Shown piece by piece: positions 37,205 to 46,014 of a stretch of DNA of 64,000 nt. Numbering within the stretch: position 1 is the stretch's first letter; each line of letters begins with the position of its first letter. A program made the translations under genes and the position numbers. This stretch comes from Salinithrix halophila. Its GTDB lineage: Bacteria > Bacillota > Bacilli > Thermoactinomycetales > DSM-45169. The stretch spans positions 659,752 to 723,751 of the forward strand of contig NZ_JBHSAP010000018.1 of the NCBI RefSeq assembly GCF_042650125.1, given 5' to 3'. The notes below the pieces were generated by a model that saw nothing but the letters and a program-made list of their open reading frames with translations, was not told the origin of the DNA and made no database searches.

Positions 37205-37668
37205 TTGGCATTCTACTTGTAGTATCTGGAGCCCTATTGATGTTGCGTAAATTAAATGGGGCGATTCCCAAATCCATTACCAATTGGGAGTTCCTTTTAA
37301 TCGTCGCTGGAGTCACTATTCTCCTGATCGCCAGAAAAAAAACAGGAAAGCCTCATCTGATGATTTGGGGCGGCATCATTACCGGCCTGGGCATCCACTC
37401 CTGGGGCCTTTCCCATGTAAACGAGTGGCCCGAGCATTGGAGCCTGGTACCCGCCATTATCGGATCTTCCTTCCTCCTCTTCGGTGGAATCCTTCGCAAA
37501 AATAATAAGCAAGGAACTATTGGGTCCTTGCTTCTCCTGCTCGGTTTGTTCGCCTGGCCTGGTGTAACAGAGATCCCTGGGCTAGGGCGAGCCGCCGACA
37601 CCCTTAACACCTATTGGCCCGCACTGCTCGTCATCCTGGGATTGACCCTCATATTCAAGAAATGGTGA
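37189..37668 (+). CDS. LiaF/LiaI-like small membrane protein
   Basis: A 159-residue membrane protein with about six short hydrophobic segments in a repeating pattern (GILLVVSGALLML, FLLIVAGVTILLIA, ALLVILGLTLIFKKW). This resembles the N-terminal membrane region of LiaF and related proteins. It starts at ATG 37189 inside the end of the transporter gene, so the two are coupled. The function is unknown; a link to envelope-stress sensing is only family-based. Confidence 0.6.
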   Translation: MRGKMIGILLVVSGALLMLRKLNGAIPKSITNWEFLLIVAGVTILLIARKKTGKPHLMIWGGIITGLGIHSWGLSHVNEWPEHWSLVPAIIGSSFLLFGGILRKNNKQGTIGSLLLLLGLFAWPGVTEIPGLGRAADTLNTYWPALLVILGLTLIFKKW

Positions 37669-37762
37669 CAATCGGGCTATCGGTGTTTCGGGTCAAATCG
37701 CGTCTCTGATTTCATTCTGCATCATAAACTAATGGCGACCCCTTATAGAAAGGAAATACGCC

Positions 37763-38509
37763 ATGGCCCTCATCAAAAGCAGAGAAGAAATCCTCCATAT
37801 GCACCGAGCGGGCAAACTCCTGGCTGCCTGCCACCGAGAGATCGCCGGGCGGATCCGCCCAGGGGCAACCACTTTGGAGATTGACCGATTCGTCGAGAAA
37901 TATCTCGAGCGTTTAGGAGCCACTCCCGAACAAAAAGGATACATGGGTTATCCCTTTGCCACGTGTGCATCGGTCAATGACGTGATCTGCCACGGGATGC
38001 CCAATGATACCCCCTTGAAGGAAGGGGACATCCTCACCGTCGACATGGTCGTTAACCTAGACGGTTGGTTGGCCGATTCCGCCTGGTCTTACCCGGTAGG
38101 CAAAATCACCTCCCAAGCCCAATCCCTGTTGCAGGCTACCATGGACGCTCTCCTGGAAGGAATCCGTCAAGCAAAGGTAGGTAATCGAATTGGTCACATC
38201 TCCCACGCCATCCAGACCTTCGCTGAATCCCGCGGCTATGCCGTCGTTCGTCAGTTCATCGGCCACGGCATCGGCCGGCGGATCCACGAAGAACCAGCCG
38301 TCCCCCACTTCGGGCCTCAAAACAGTGGAGAAATGCTGGAAGAAGGAATGGTCCTAACCATCGAGCCCATGCTTACTACAGGTTCCTGGCGCGCCCGCAT
38401 CGATCCCGACGGCTGGACGGCCCGCACGGTCGACGGCAGTCTCTCCGCCCAGTATGAGCACACGATAGCGATCACCCGAAATGGACCGCTGGTACTGACA
38501 GAACAATAG
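37763..38509 (+). CDS. map: Type I methionine aminopeptidase
   Basis: Removes N-terminal Met from nascent proteins. It has 248 residues, with the five metal ligands in family context: DMVVNLDGW (Asp), DSAWSYPVG (Asp), FIGHGIGRRIHEEP (His), VLTIEPML (Glu) and QYEHTIAIT (Glu). AAAGGA lies upstream of ATG 37763. It stands alone, downstream of the small membrane protein and before a terminator. Confidence 0.92.
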   Translation: MALIKSREEILHMHRAGKLLAACHREIAGRIRPGATTLEIDRFVEKYLERLGATPEQKGYMGYPFATCASVNDVICHGMPNDTPLKEGDILTVDMVVNLDGWLADSAWSYPVGKITSQAQSLLQATMDALLEGIRQAKVGNRIGHISHAIQTFAESRGYAVVRQFIGHGIGRRIHEEPAVPHFGPQNSGEMLEEGMVLTIEPMLTTGSWRARIDPDGWTARTVDGSLSAQYEHTIAITRNGPLVLTEQ

Positions 38510-38534
38510 ATTCCCCCATCAATCAAAACGGCCC

Positions 38535-38565
38535 AAAAACCCCCGACACCCTTAGGTGTCGGGGG
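38535..38565. terminator. Terminator between map and ddl (cut by gap)
   Basis: CCCCCGACACC-CTT-AGGTGTCGGGGG forms a long stem. The side toward map has an A run, which gives a T-tailed terminator for the minus-strand ddl transcript. The other flank is lost in the N run. Confidence 0.7.
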
Positions 38566-38704
38566 NNNNNNNNNNNNNNNNNNNNNNNNNNNNNNNNNNN
38601 NNNNNNNNNNNNNNNNNNNNNNNNNNNNNNNNNNNNNNNNNNNNNNNNNNNNNNNNNNNNNNNNNNNNNNNNNNNNNNNNNNNNNNNNNNNNNNNNNNNN
38701 NNNN
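38566..38704. other. Assembly gap (139 N)
   Basis: A run of N that hides the 3' end of ddl. The gap starts exactly after a strong hairpin, which suggests sequencing or assembly trouble caused by the secondary structure. The length of the gap may be arbitrary. Confidence 0.95.
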
Positions 38705-39757
38705 CGCGAGTTGAATCAGTTTCTTCACTAAGCTCCCATAACTGACTCCGGAGTTTTTCCATAGGTTGGCGTACATGCTGTACGGTGTGAAACCGGGCAT
38801 GGTGTTAATTTCGTTGATTAGAATTCGGCCCTCTTTCTTTGTGACAAAAAAGTCCACCCGTGACAGTCCGGTACAGTCGATAGCCCGGTAAGCCCGCAAG
38901 GCCAAGCTGCGGATCTCTTCCAAGGTGTTTTCGGGTAATTCTGCCGGAATACGCATTTCCGATTTACCATCTATATACTTGGCTTTATAATCGTAAAAAT
39001 CATTGCTGGAGACGATTTCACCAGGGGTAGAGGCCTCCGGTTGCTCGTTGCCCAGGACGGCCACTTCCACTTCCCGGGCATCGATGAACTCCTCGACAAT
39101 CAATTTGCGGTCATACCGGGCAGCGAAGCGTAGAGCCTTTTTCAAGGTTTCCCGGTCTGTAGCCTTGGATATACCGACACTGGATCCGAGGTTGGCCGGT
39201 TTGATGAAGCAGGGATAGCCAAAGTGATTTTCAAGCTCTTCCACTACAGCATCGATCTCGTTTTCCACCCGACTTCGCAGTACCTGGATAAAATCCCCCT
39301 GGGGCAGCCCTTCCTGGGCAAACACCTTTTTCATCATCACTTTATCCATTCCTACCGCAGAAGCTAACACACCTGCACCCACGTATGGGATATCTGCGAT
39401 CTCCAAAAGCCCCTGAATGGTCCCGTCTTCGCCAAAGGTCCCGTGGAGGACGGGAAATACCACGTCCAGCTCCTCCCAATCAAGCCTGGGTAGAAGTCTA
39501 TCTTCCACCGACAGGGCAGGGAAGGCAGAGACATTCTTACCTAGCTCCTCCAGCCGGCTCTCCTCCATCTTCCCTTCCAAGGCGGGTAAAGCATTCGCGC
39601 CAGCTTTCCAACTTCCTTTTTTATCAATGAGGACGGGAAGTACTTCAAACAATGCCGGATCCATCGATTGAATGACGGAGGCAGCGGAATGAAGCGACAC
39701 ATCGTGCTCTCCTGACTTCCCTCCATACAGGACAGCCACACGTATTTTTTTATCCAT
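38705..39757 (-). CDS. ddl: D-alanine--D-alanine ligase (C-terminus lost in gap)
   Basis: ATP-grasp ligase making D-Ala-D-Ala for peptidoglycan. Visible are VAVLYGGKSGEHDVSLHSAASV at the N-terminus, VLHGTFGEDGTIQGLLE, the Ser in PANLGSSVGISKA, and the metal site INEINTMPGFTPYSMYANLWKNSGVSY near the end. About 351 residues are seen; only the last 10-20 should lie in the N run. It starts at ATG 39757, ahead of engB on the same strand. Tyr in the SMYANLW segment suggests a D-Ala rather than D-Lac enzyme, but this is only a rough guide. Confidence 0.9.
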
Positions 39758-39811
39758 CTCTCCCCAGCCTTTCCCATCTCTCTCGTCTTTTCCAGCCGTG
39801 CGTTCTCCAGC

Positions 39812-40435
39812 CTATTCTGGAGGTCTCGAAAGGGTTCCCCTCTCTTTTGCGTCCGATATCAGGCGACCGATTTCCGACCATAGCTCCTCTTTTCCTTGCC
39901 CTGTTTGGGAGGAGAAGAGGATGAGCGGATCCTTTGGTTCCATCTGGAGCCCTTCCTTCACCTGTTTCTTATGCTTCGGCCACTGGCCGCGGGTGATTTT
40001 ATCCGCTTTGGTGGCAGCCACAATCACCGGAATGCCCAGGTGTTTCAACCATTCGTACATCGCGATATCATCTTTGGTCGGTGGATGGCGCAGGTCGATC
40101 ACTTGGAGGATACCCGCAAGGTTATGCCTTTGGGTCAGATATTGCTCCGACATCCGTCCCCAGGCTGCCCGCACCGCCTTAGACACCTTGGCAAAACCGT
40201 AACCAGGCATATCAGCGAAGGTTAGGACCCCGTTAATCCGATAAAAATTGATCGTTTGGGTTTTTCCTGGTTTTGAACTCGTTCGAGCTAGATTTTTTCG
40301 ATGAATCATCCGATTGATCAGCGACGATTTCCCCACATTGGAACGCCCGGCCAGAGCGATCTCCGGCAGGGCGTCTTCTGGGTATTGCCGCGGGTCAACC
40401 GCGCTGATGATCAGTTCAGCCTGCGTAACTTTCAT
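39812..40435 (-). CDS. engB: Ribosome biogenesis GTPase EngB (YsxC/YihA)
   Basis: A 207-residue essential GTPase acting in 50S subunit maturation. G1 GRSNVGKSS, G3 DMPGYG, G4 ATKAD, and G5 near FSSQTGQG are all present, with the KPGKTQTINFY switch region. The gap to the lonA stop is one base, so it is translated with lonA, as in Bacillus subtilis. Confidence 0.94.
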   Translation of the reverse strand: MKVTQAELIISAVDPRQYPEDALPEIALAGRSNVGKSSLINRMIHRKNLARTSSKPGKTQTINFYRINGVLTFADMPGYGFAKVSKAVRAAWGRMSEQYLTQRHNLAGILQVIDLRHPPTKDDIAMYEWLKHLGIPVIVAATKADKITRGQWPKHKKQVKEGLQMEPKDPLILFSSQTGQGKEELWSEIGRLISDAKERGTLSRPPE

Positions 40436-40436
40436 C

Positions 40437-42770
40437 TTAACCCCTCTTCATATCTGCGACCAGAGCCAACTTCAGCACTTCATCCATATGGCTGACCGGT
40501 GTAATTTTCAAATCTTCCCGCACACTAGGGGGAACGTCTTCCAAATCCTTCTCGTTTTCCTTCGGGATAAGAATTTGGGTAAGGCCAGCCCGATGCGCTG
40601 CCAGGGACTTCTCCTTCAGACCGCCGATGGCTAGCACCCTTCCCCTCAGGGTAACCTCCCCAGTCATCCCTACCTCTCGGGAGACAGGTTTCCCTGACAG
40701 GGCCGAAACAAGCGCTGTCGCCATCGTAATCCCTGCGGAAGGGCCGTCTTTCGGAATCGCCCCTTCGGGCACATGGATATGAATGTCGTTTTTCTCGTGG
40801 AATTCAGGATCCACCTCCAACGATTTAGCCCGGGAACGAATGTAACTGAAAGCAGCCTGGGCCGATTCTTTCATAACGTCCCCCAGCTTTCCTGTCAGGG
40901 TCAGTTTCCCTTTGCCGGGAAAGACCGTCACCTCAATGGTAAGGGTGTCTCCGCCGGCGGCTGTCCAAGCAAGCCCAGTGGCGGCACCAACCTGGTCGGT
41001 CGCTTCCGCTTTACCGTAACGGAACTTTTCCGCGCCTAGGTATTGGGAAAGGTTTTTGGAAGTAATGATGACTTTTTTCTTCTCTCCAGAAACTAATTGC
41101 TTGGTCGCCTTGCGGCACAAGGTCCCGACGGTTCTTTCCAGATTCCGCACCCCGGCTTCCCGGGTATACTGCCGAATCAACTTCTGGATGGCTTCAGCGT
41201 TGATCTGTAATTTATCTTTGCCAAGCCCGTGTTCTTTGAGCTGGCGGGGAATCAGATACTCCTTCGTGATCTTCTCTTTTTCAATCTCCGTATAACCCGA
41301 AATGTAAAGCATCTCCATACGATCCAGAAGTGGGCGGGGAATGTTGTGAACCGCGTTGGCCGTCGTGATGAACATCACCTTAGAGAGGTCATAAGGAGCT
41401 TCGATGTAGTGGTCGCTAAAGTTTTGATTCTGCTCCGGATCCAAGACTTCTAATAAGGCGGAGGCTGGGTCTCCCCTAAAATCCATGGACATCTTGTCAA
41501 TCTCGTCCAGGAGAAAAACCGGATTAGCGGTACCCGCCGTCTTCATGCCCTGGATAATCCGCCCCGGCATCGCCCCCACATAGGTGCGCCGATGCCCGCG
41601 AATTTCCGCTTCATCTCGGACACCGCCCAAGGAAATGCGGACGAATTTCCGATTGAGAGCACGAGCGATGGAACGACCGAGGGATGTCTTACCCACGCCG
41701 GGCGGTCCGACAAGGCAGAGAATCGGCCCCTTTAGTTTCTTTACCATCTGTTGAACCGCAAGATACTCCAACACGCGTTCCTTGGCTTTCTCCAAACCGT
41801 AGTGATCCTCATCCAGGATCTTTTCCGCCTTAGCCAGGTTGAGATCATCCTCTGTCTCTTTCTGCCAGGGCAGATCGAGAAGCCATTCTACATAGGTACG
41901 GATGACTCCCCCCTCCGCCGAAGAGGTAGGGATTTTCTCCAGACGTTGGATCTCTTTCTCCACCCGTTCCTTGACGGATTCGGGGGCTTCCATCTCTTCC
42001 AGACGGCCGCGAAGCTCATCTACTTCGCCCATGCGCCCTTCTTTTTCGCCCAGCTCCCGCTGGATTGCTTTCATTTGTTCCCGCAGGTAGTACTCCTTTT
42101 GGGTCTTTTCCATCTGCTTTTTAACCCGTTGGGAAATTTTCTTTTCAAGCTCCAAAACTTCCCGTTCGTCATTCAAGATCGATAACAGGGTCTCCAGCCG
42201 TTTTTTAATATCCACGGTTTCTAGGATTTTCTGTTTGTCTTCGATCTTGAGGGGTAGATGGGATGCGATTACATCCGCCAGACGCCCCGGTTCATCGATA
42301 TCCGACACGGCGGACAACGTTTCGGGAGAAACCTTTTTGGACAACCGCAGATATTGTTCAAAATGGTCGAGAACCGACCGCATCAATGCTTCTACGTTGA
42401 TATCATCGATCTCATCTTGCAGGATCTCACTTACGCGCACTTTATAATAGGAGTCCGTATCCACAAACTCGATCAGCCGCGCCCGATGCAGACCTTCCAC
42501 CAATACACGGATGGTACCGTTAGGTAACTTCAACATCTGGCGGACACGGGCAACGGTGCCCATCCTGAAAATATCATCCGTTCCGGGCTCTTCGATCTGG
42601 ACTTCGTGCTGCGTCGCAAGGAGAATTAAATCATCGTCTACCATCGCCTGTTCCAGTGCTTTAACGGAACGTTCACGGCCCACGTCCAAATGAAGCACCA
42701 TATTGGGATAGACCAGTAAACCGCGAAGGGGCAGCAACGGCAGTACGCGCTCCTCCTCATTAACAGCCAT
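40437..42770 (-). CDS. lonA: ATP-dependent protease LonA
   Basis: Cytoplasmic AAA+ serine protease degrading misfolded and regulatory proteins. It has 777 residues: an N-terminal substrate domain (LPLLPLRGLLVYPNMVLHLDVGR), a coiled coil, Walker A GPPGVGKTSLG, Walker B VFLLDEIDKM, and the Ser-Lys protease site in PKDGPSAGITMA and GLKEKSLAAHR. The start is ATG 42770. Downstream are engB and then ddl. Confidence 0.96.
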   Translation of the reverse strand: MAVNEEERVLPLLPLRGLLVYPNMVLHLDVGRERSVKALEQAMVDDDLILLATQHEVQIEEPGTDDIFRMGTVARVRQMLKLPNGTIRVLVEGLHRARLIEFVDTDSYYKVRVSEILQDEIDDINVEALMRSVLDHFEQYLRLSKKVSPETLSAVSDIDEPGRLADVIASHLPLKIEDKQKILETVDIKKRLETLLSILNDEREVLELEKKISQRVKKQMEKTQKEYYLREQMKAIQRELGEKEGRMGEVDELRGRLEEMEAPESVKERVEKEIQRLEKIPTSSAEGGVIRTYVEWLLDLPWQKETEDDLNLAKAEKILDEDHYGLEKAKERVLEYLAVQQMVKKLKGPILCLVGPPGVGKTSLGRSIARALNRKFVRISLGGVRDEAEIRGHRRTYVGAMPGRIIQGMKTAGTANPVFLLDEIDKMSMDFRGDPASALLEVLDPEQNQNFSDHYIEAPYDLSKVMFITTANAVHNIPRPLLDRMEMLYISGYTEIEKEKITKEYLIPRQLKEHGLGKDKLQINAEAIQKLIRQYTREAGVRNLERTVGTLCRKATKQLVSGEKKKVIITSKNLSQYLGAEKFRYGKAEATDQVGAATGLAWTAAGGDTLTIEVTVFPGKGKLTLTGKLGDVMKESAQAAFSYIRSRAKSLEVDPEFHEKNDIHIHVPEGAIPKDGPSAGITMATALVSALSGKPVSREVGMTGEVTLRGRVLAIGGLKEKSLAAHRAGLTQILIPKENEKDLEDVPPSVREDLKITPVSHMDEVLKLALVADMKRG

Positions 42771-42827
42771 GAATGCACCTCCGATGCCGTCTCTTGCCTG
42801 TTCATTTCAAGGGTTGAACTTTGTACG

Positions 42828-42856
42828 ATTTTATCCTATTCAATACCGTTTGTCCA
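42828..42856 (-). promoter_or_regulatory. Sigma-A promoter of lonA
   Basis: On the minus strand TGGACA (42856-42851), a 17-bp spacer and TAAAAT (42833-42828) lie about 60 bp upstream of the lonA start. No CtsR-type repeat is visible nearby. Confidence 0.6.
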
Positions 42857-42959
42857 TGACAGCCAGGGAACATGGGCTACTTGGATCCTGTGATAAAACG
42901 AAGGACCAGTGTCCCGCGTCCTTTCCCGCGTTTGACACGGCCTCCCAATGGACTCTTCT

Positions 42960-44648
42960 TTAACCGACAGGAGCGGAAGTGGCTGTTAGAACACCCGCCG
43001 AAGCCGGAAGAGAGGTTTCCGTTTCCTCCGATTCCGCCTCTCCACAGGCCAGTTGCAGTACTTGTTCAATATGACGGACGGGAATCACCTTCACTCCTTC
43101 CATCTCGTCAAAAATGGCCTGCATATTATCATGGGGGATGATCACCCGGTCAGCTCCCGCTTGTTTGGCCGCTTCCACCTTGGCCACCACACCGCCAACA
43201 GGCATCACTTTACCATGAATGGAAAGTTCTCCGGTCATGGCCAGTTTATTGTCTACCTCCACCCCTTTAATGGCAGAATAAATCGCTGTCGCCATCGTCA
43301 CTCCAGCGGAAGGACCATCCATGGGGATACCGCCGGGGAAGTTAACGTGGAGGTGGTATGCATAAGGATTAATGTCGGTGCGGCGCAGCACGGTAAGCAC
43401 ATTCTCCACGGAACTCCGGGCCATGCTCTTTCGCCTCAGTGTACGACTGCCTCCGCCTAATTCTTCCTCGTCCACCATGCCGGTGATCCGGATCGACCCA
43501 TCCACTCCGGATTCAACAGGAAGAGCCGTCACTTCAATTTCCAGGAGTGTCCCCGTATTGGGCCCGTAGACAGCCAGACCGTTGACCAGTCCCGCTTGGG
43601 GTTTTTCAGGTATTTTCTTGTCCAGTCGCGGGGTAAGCTGGCTGCTGTGGACGACCCACTCCACATCAACCGCCTTAATTTCCTGTCGATTTTCTGTCAG
43701 GGCCAACCCGCCTGCTGTCTGAACAATATTGACAGCCTCCCGACCGTTCCCGGCATATTTTTGAATGACCCGAATCGCCTGCTCTTCATATTGAAACTGA
43801 ATCCGTTCAATCGCCTGACGTGCAATGCGGCTGATCTCGTCGGAAAGGAGCGGACGGAAAAAAATCTCCATGCACCTCGAGCGAATCGCCGGAGGGATTT
43901 CCTCTGGCGTACGGGTGGTTGCTCCCACCATGCGAAAATCTGCAGGCATACCGTTTTGAAAGATATCGTGGATGTGGGTAGGGGTATTGGCATCTTCAGC
44001 ACTGTAATAAGCGGACTCGAAGATGACTTTTCGGTCCTCCAGGACTTTCAGAAGTTTGTTCATTTGAATTGGATGGAGCTCCCCAATTTCATCAATAAAC
44101 AACAAGCCACCGTGGGCTTTGGAGACCGCTCCTGGTTTTGGTTGCGGAATTCCGGCCATCCCCATCGCCCCTGCTCCCTGATAGATGGGATCGTGGACGG
44201 AACCGATCAAAGGGTCGGCAATACCCCGCTCGTCAAAGCGAGCCGTTGTGGCATCGACCTCCACAAATTTGGACTGGAGATTAAAGGGGGATCTCGGGTT
44301 TTTTTTCGCCTCTTCCAACACGACCCGAGCAGCCGCTGTCTTTCCGACACCTGGAGGGCCATAGATCAGAACATGTTGGGGATTAGGGCCACATAAGGCG
44401 GCTTGTAGCGCTCTCAGCCCTTCTTTCTGCCCGATGATTTCATTGAAGGAAGAGGGGCGGGTTTTTTCAGAAAGAGGCTCTGTCAGGGAGACGCTACGCA
44501 TCTTACGCAGTTTATCCATCTCCTTCTTCGATTCACGGTCCACCGCCGTCCGACTGGTTTGTTGATTGCGAAGCAGGTTCCAGAAGTAGAGACCGATCAC
44601 GATCGAAAAAAATACCTGGAGCAACATGATGATGACTGTCCAGTTCAT
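42960..44648 (-). CDS. lonB: LonB, spore-associated Lon-like protease
   Basis: A 562-residue Lon-family protease without the LonA N-domain. It begins with a membrane helix (WTVIIMLLQVFFSIVIGLYFWNLL), then the AAA+ domain with GPPGVGKTAAA and LLFIDEIGEL, and the protease domain with Ser in MDGPSAGVTMA and Lys near GGVVAKVEAAKQAG. In Bacillus subtilis LonB acts in the forespore. It lies between lonA and the inserted PLP-protein gene rather than next to clpX. Confidence 0.93.
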   Translation of the reverse strand: MNWTVIIMLLQVFFSIVIGLYFWNLLRNQQTSRTAVDRESKKEMDKLRKMRSVSLTEPLSEKTRPSSFNEIIGQKEGLRALQAALCGPNPQHVLIYGPPGVGKTAAARVVLEEAKKNPRSPFNLQSKFVEVDATTARFDERGIADPLIGSVHDPIYQGAGAMGMAGIPQPKPGAVSKAHGGLLFIDEIGELHPIQMNKLLKVLEDRKVIFESAYYSAEDANTPTHIHDIFQNGMPADFRMVGATTRTPEEIPPAIRSRCMEIFFRPLLSDEISRIARQAIERIQFQYEEQAIRVIQKYAGNGREAVNIVQTAGGLALTENRQEIKAVDVEWVVHSSQLTPRLDKKIPEKPQAGLVNGLAVYGPNTGTLLEIEVTALPVESGVDGSIRITGMVDEEELGGGSRTLRRKSMARSSVENVLTVLRRTDINPYAYHLHVNFPGGIPMDGPSAGVTMATAIYSAIKGVEVDNKLAMTGELSIHGKVMPVGGVVAKVEAAKQAGADRVIIPHDNMQAIFDEMEGVKVIPVRHIEQVLQLACGEAESEETETSLPASAGVLTATSAPVG

Positions 44649-44748
44649 TTCGTTGATTCCTCCCCGTCACAATGGTCGCAGGTTCAATTCTCGCCCCGCG
44701 TATCTGGCCTTAGTATGACCGGCCTCGGAAGGGGATAGTCAAAAAGCG

Positions 44749-44782
44749 AAAAAAACCCGCCCGGCTGCCGGAGCCGGGCGGG
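44749..44782 (-). terminator. Terminator after the PLP-protein gene
   Basis: A very GC-rich minus-strand stem (CCCGCCCGGC...GCCGGGCGGG) followed by a T run lies 27 bases past the stop. Confidence 0.9.
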
Positions 44783-44808
44783 TTTGCTAACAGAAGCGGA
44801 TATCGTCA

Positions 44809-46002
44809 TCAGGGAAGTGCGTTGAGATGCCTGTCGGCCACCTGAGACTGAGAGATTTTCTCCTCCGTCTTTTCTTCGCTTTCCCTTTCTACACACTGAT
44901 CAAAATGGGCGGTAGTCATGCGGAGTGTAACCGGCAGTTCCTCCCCTACTTCAGGCGCCTTGCTTCCTTCCGGGAAAAGAAGAACACTGGTCTGCATATG
45001 AGGGGGCTCGGCAAACCAGGTTCGCTTTCCCTGATACGTATAGGGGCTAAGGTGCCGATTAACAAGAGAGAGTAACCAAAATGCGGTAAGCTTCAGCCGG
45101 TCTTTCAAACTTCTCGTGGCTACAGGCGCTTCCAGGCCGACACCGTTGGCTGTTCCCCCTGAAACAAAGACGAGGGTTCCGCTTTTTTTCGCCGGTTGCT
45201 GCTTGTATCCGAAACGCTCTCCCTTTTGAACCGATTTAACGTCGAGGACGGTACTTTTGGTCTCAAAAAAGGATTTATCGTGCAGCCATAGCTCGGTGCC
45301 AAGCCGCATCGCAAACTGGATTTCCAAATGGTTTTTCCGCAGTTTCGCGTAGAGAGAGGAAGAAACATGGCTGATAAATAGGCGCGGAGTAGGAAGTTTC
45401 CATTCAACCGCCTCTCGGATCCAATCTGCCACCAACCGTTCCTTTTCTCCATCTGACACCCCGGTTTGAGGAAAGTGGATGGAAAATCCTTTGACCTGGA
45501 TCCGCAGACTGGAGGACTGGGTACTCTCTGTAAGCAGGGAACGGAGTCGACCGGCTTCTTCCAAGGGGAACCCATATCGTTTCATCGGTGATTGGCACTT
45601 GATTAGCACGGATAAACAAAAGGGCTCCCCGTTCCTCCCCCAGATACTGGGTTGTCCCTGGCACAGGGATTCGAAGGAACGGATAAGGTGATCCAGTTGA
45701 GCCGAACTTCCTACGGTAAAGACCCGGTTATCCGCCATATCCTCATATGTCAGCTCCGTCAATACCGGGGTAAGGATAAGGATCTCGTCAAATGAACCGG
45801 CTTGCTCCAATTCTCTGGCTTCTTCCACGGTTCCCACGCAAACCGAACGCTTCCCTTTGTGAAGGGCTGCGTCAGCCAGGTACCCGTTTCCAAACCCGTA
45901 ACCATTTCCCTTGATTACCGGCACATAATCTGGGTATCGCTCCTCCATCACTTCCAAGTGTTGAAACCATTCCCGCCGGTTGAGATACAGGGTAAGACTC
46001 AC
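44809..46002 (-). CDS. Alanine racemase-like fold-type III PLP protein linked to femAB
   Basis: A 397-residue protein with the PLP lysine site VPVIKGNGYGFGNG (Lys31) of the alanine racemase N-terminal barrel, and blocks such as SHVSSSLYAKLR and MRLGTELWL. Where true alanine racemases have GYADGY, carrying the second catalytic base Tyr, this protein has VSGGTANGVGLEAP, so normal two-base racemisation is doubtful. The C-terminal RTWFAEPPHMQTSVLLFP block resembles a family I recall from actinomycetes beside FemX genes. GTG 46002 lies 12 bp after femAB, behind GAGGTG. The likely role is in peptidoglycan cross-bridge supply, by inference from its partner. Confidence 0.7.
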   Translation of the reverse strand: MSLTLYLNRREWFQHLEVMEERYPDYVPVIKGNGYGFGNGYLADAALHKGKRSVCVGTVEEARELEQAGSFDEILILTPVLTELTYEDMADNRVFTVGSSAQLDHLIRSFESLCQGQPSIWGRNGEPFCLSVLIKCQSPMKRYGFPLEEAGRLRSLLTESTQSSSLRIQVKGFSIHFPQTGVSDGEKERLVADWIREAVEWKLPTPRLFISHVSSSLYAKLRKNHLEIQFAMRLGTELWLHDKSFFETKSTVLDVKSVQKGERFGYKQQPAKKSGTLVFVSGGTANGVGLEAPVATRSLKDRLKLTAFWLLSLVNRHLSPYTYQGKRTWFAEPPHMQTSVLLFPEGSKAPEVGEELPVTLRMTTAHFDQCVERESEEKTEEKISQSQVADRHLNALP

Positions 46003-46014
46003 TGTTAGAACACC

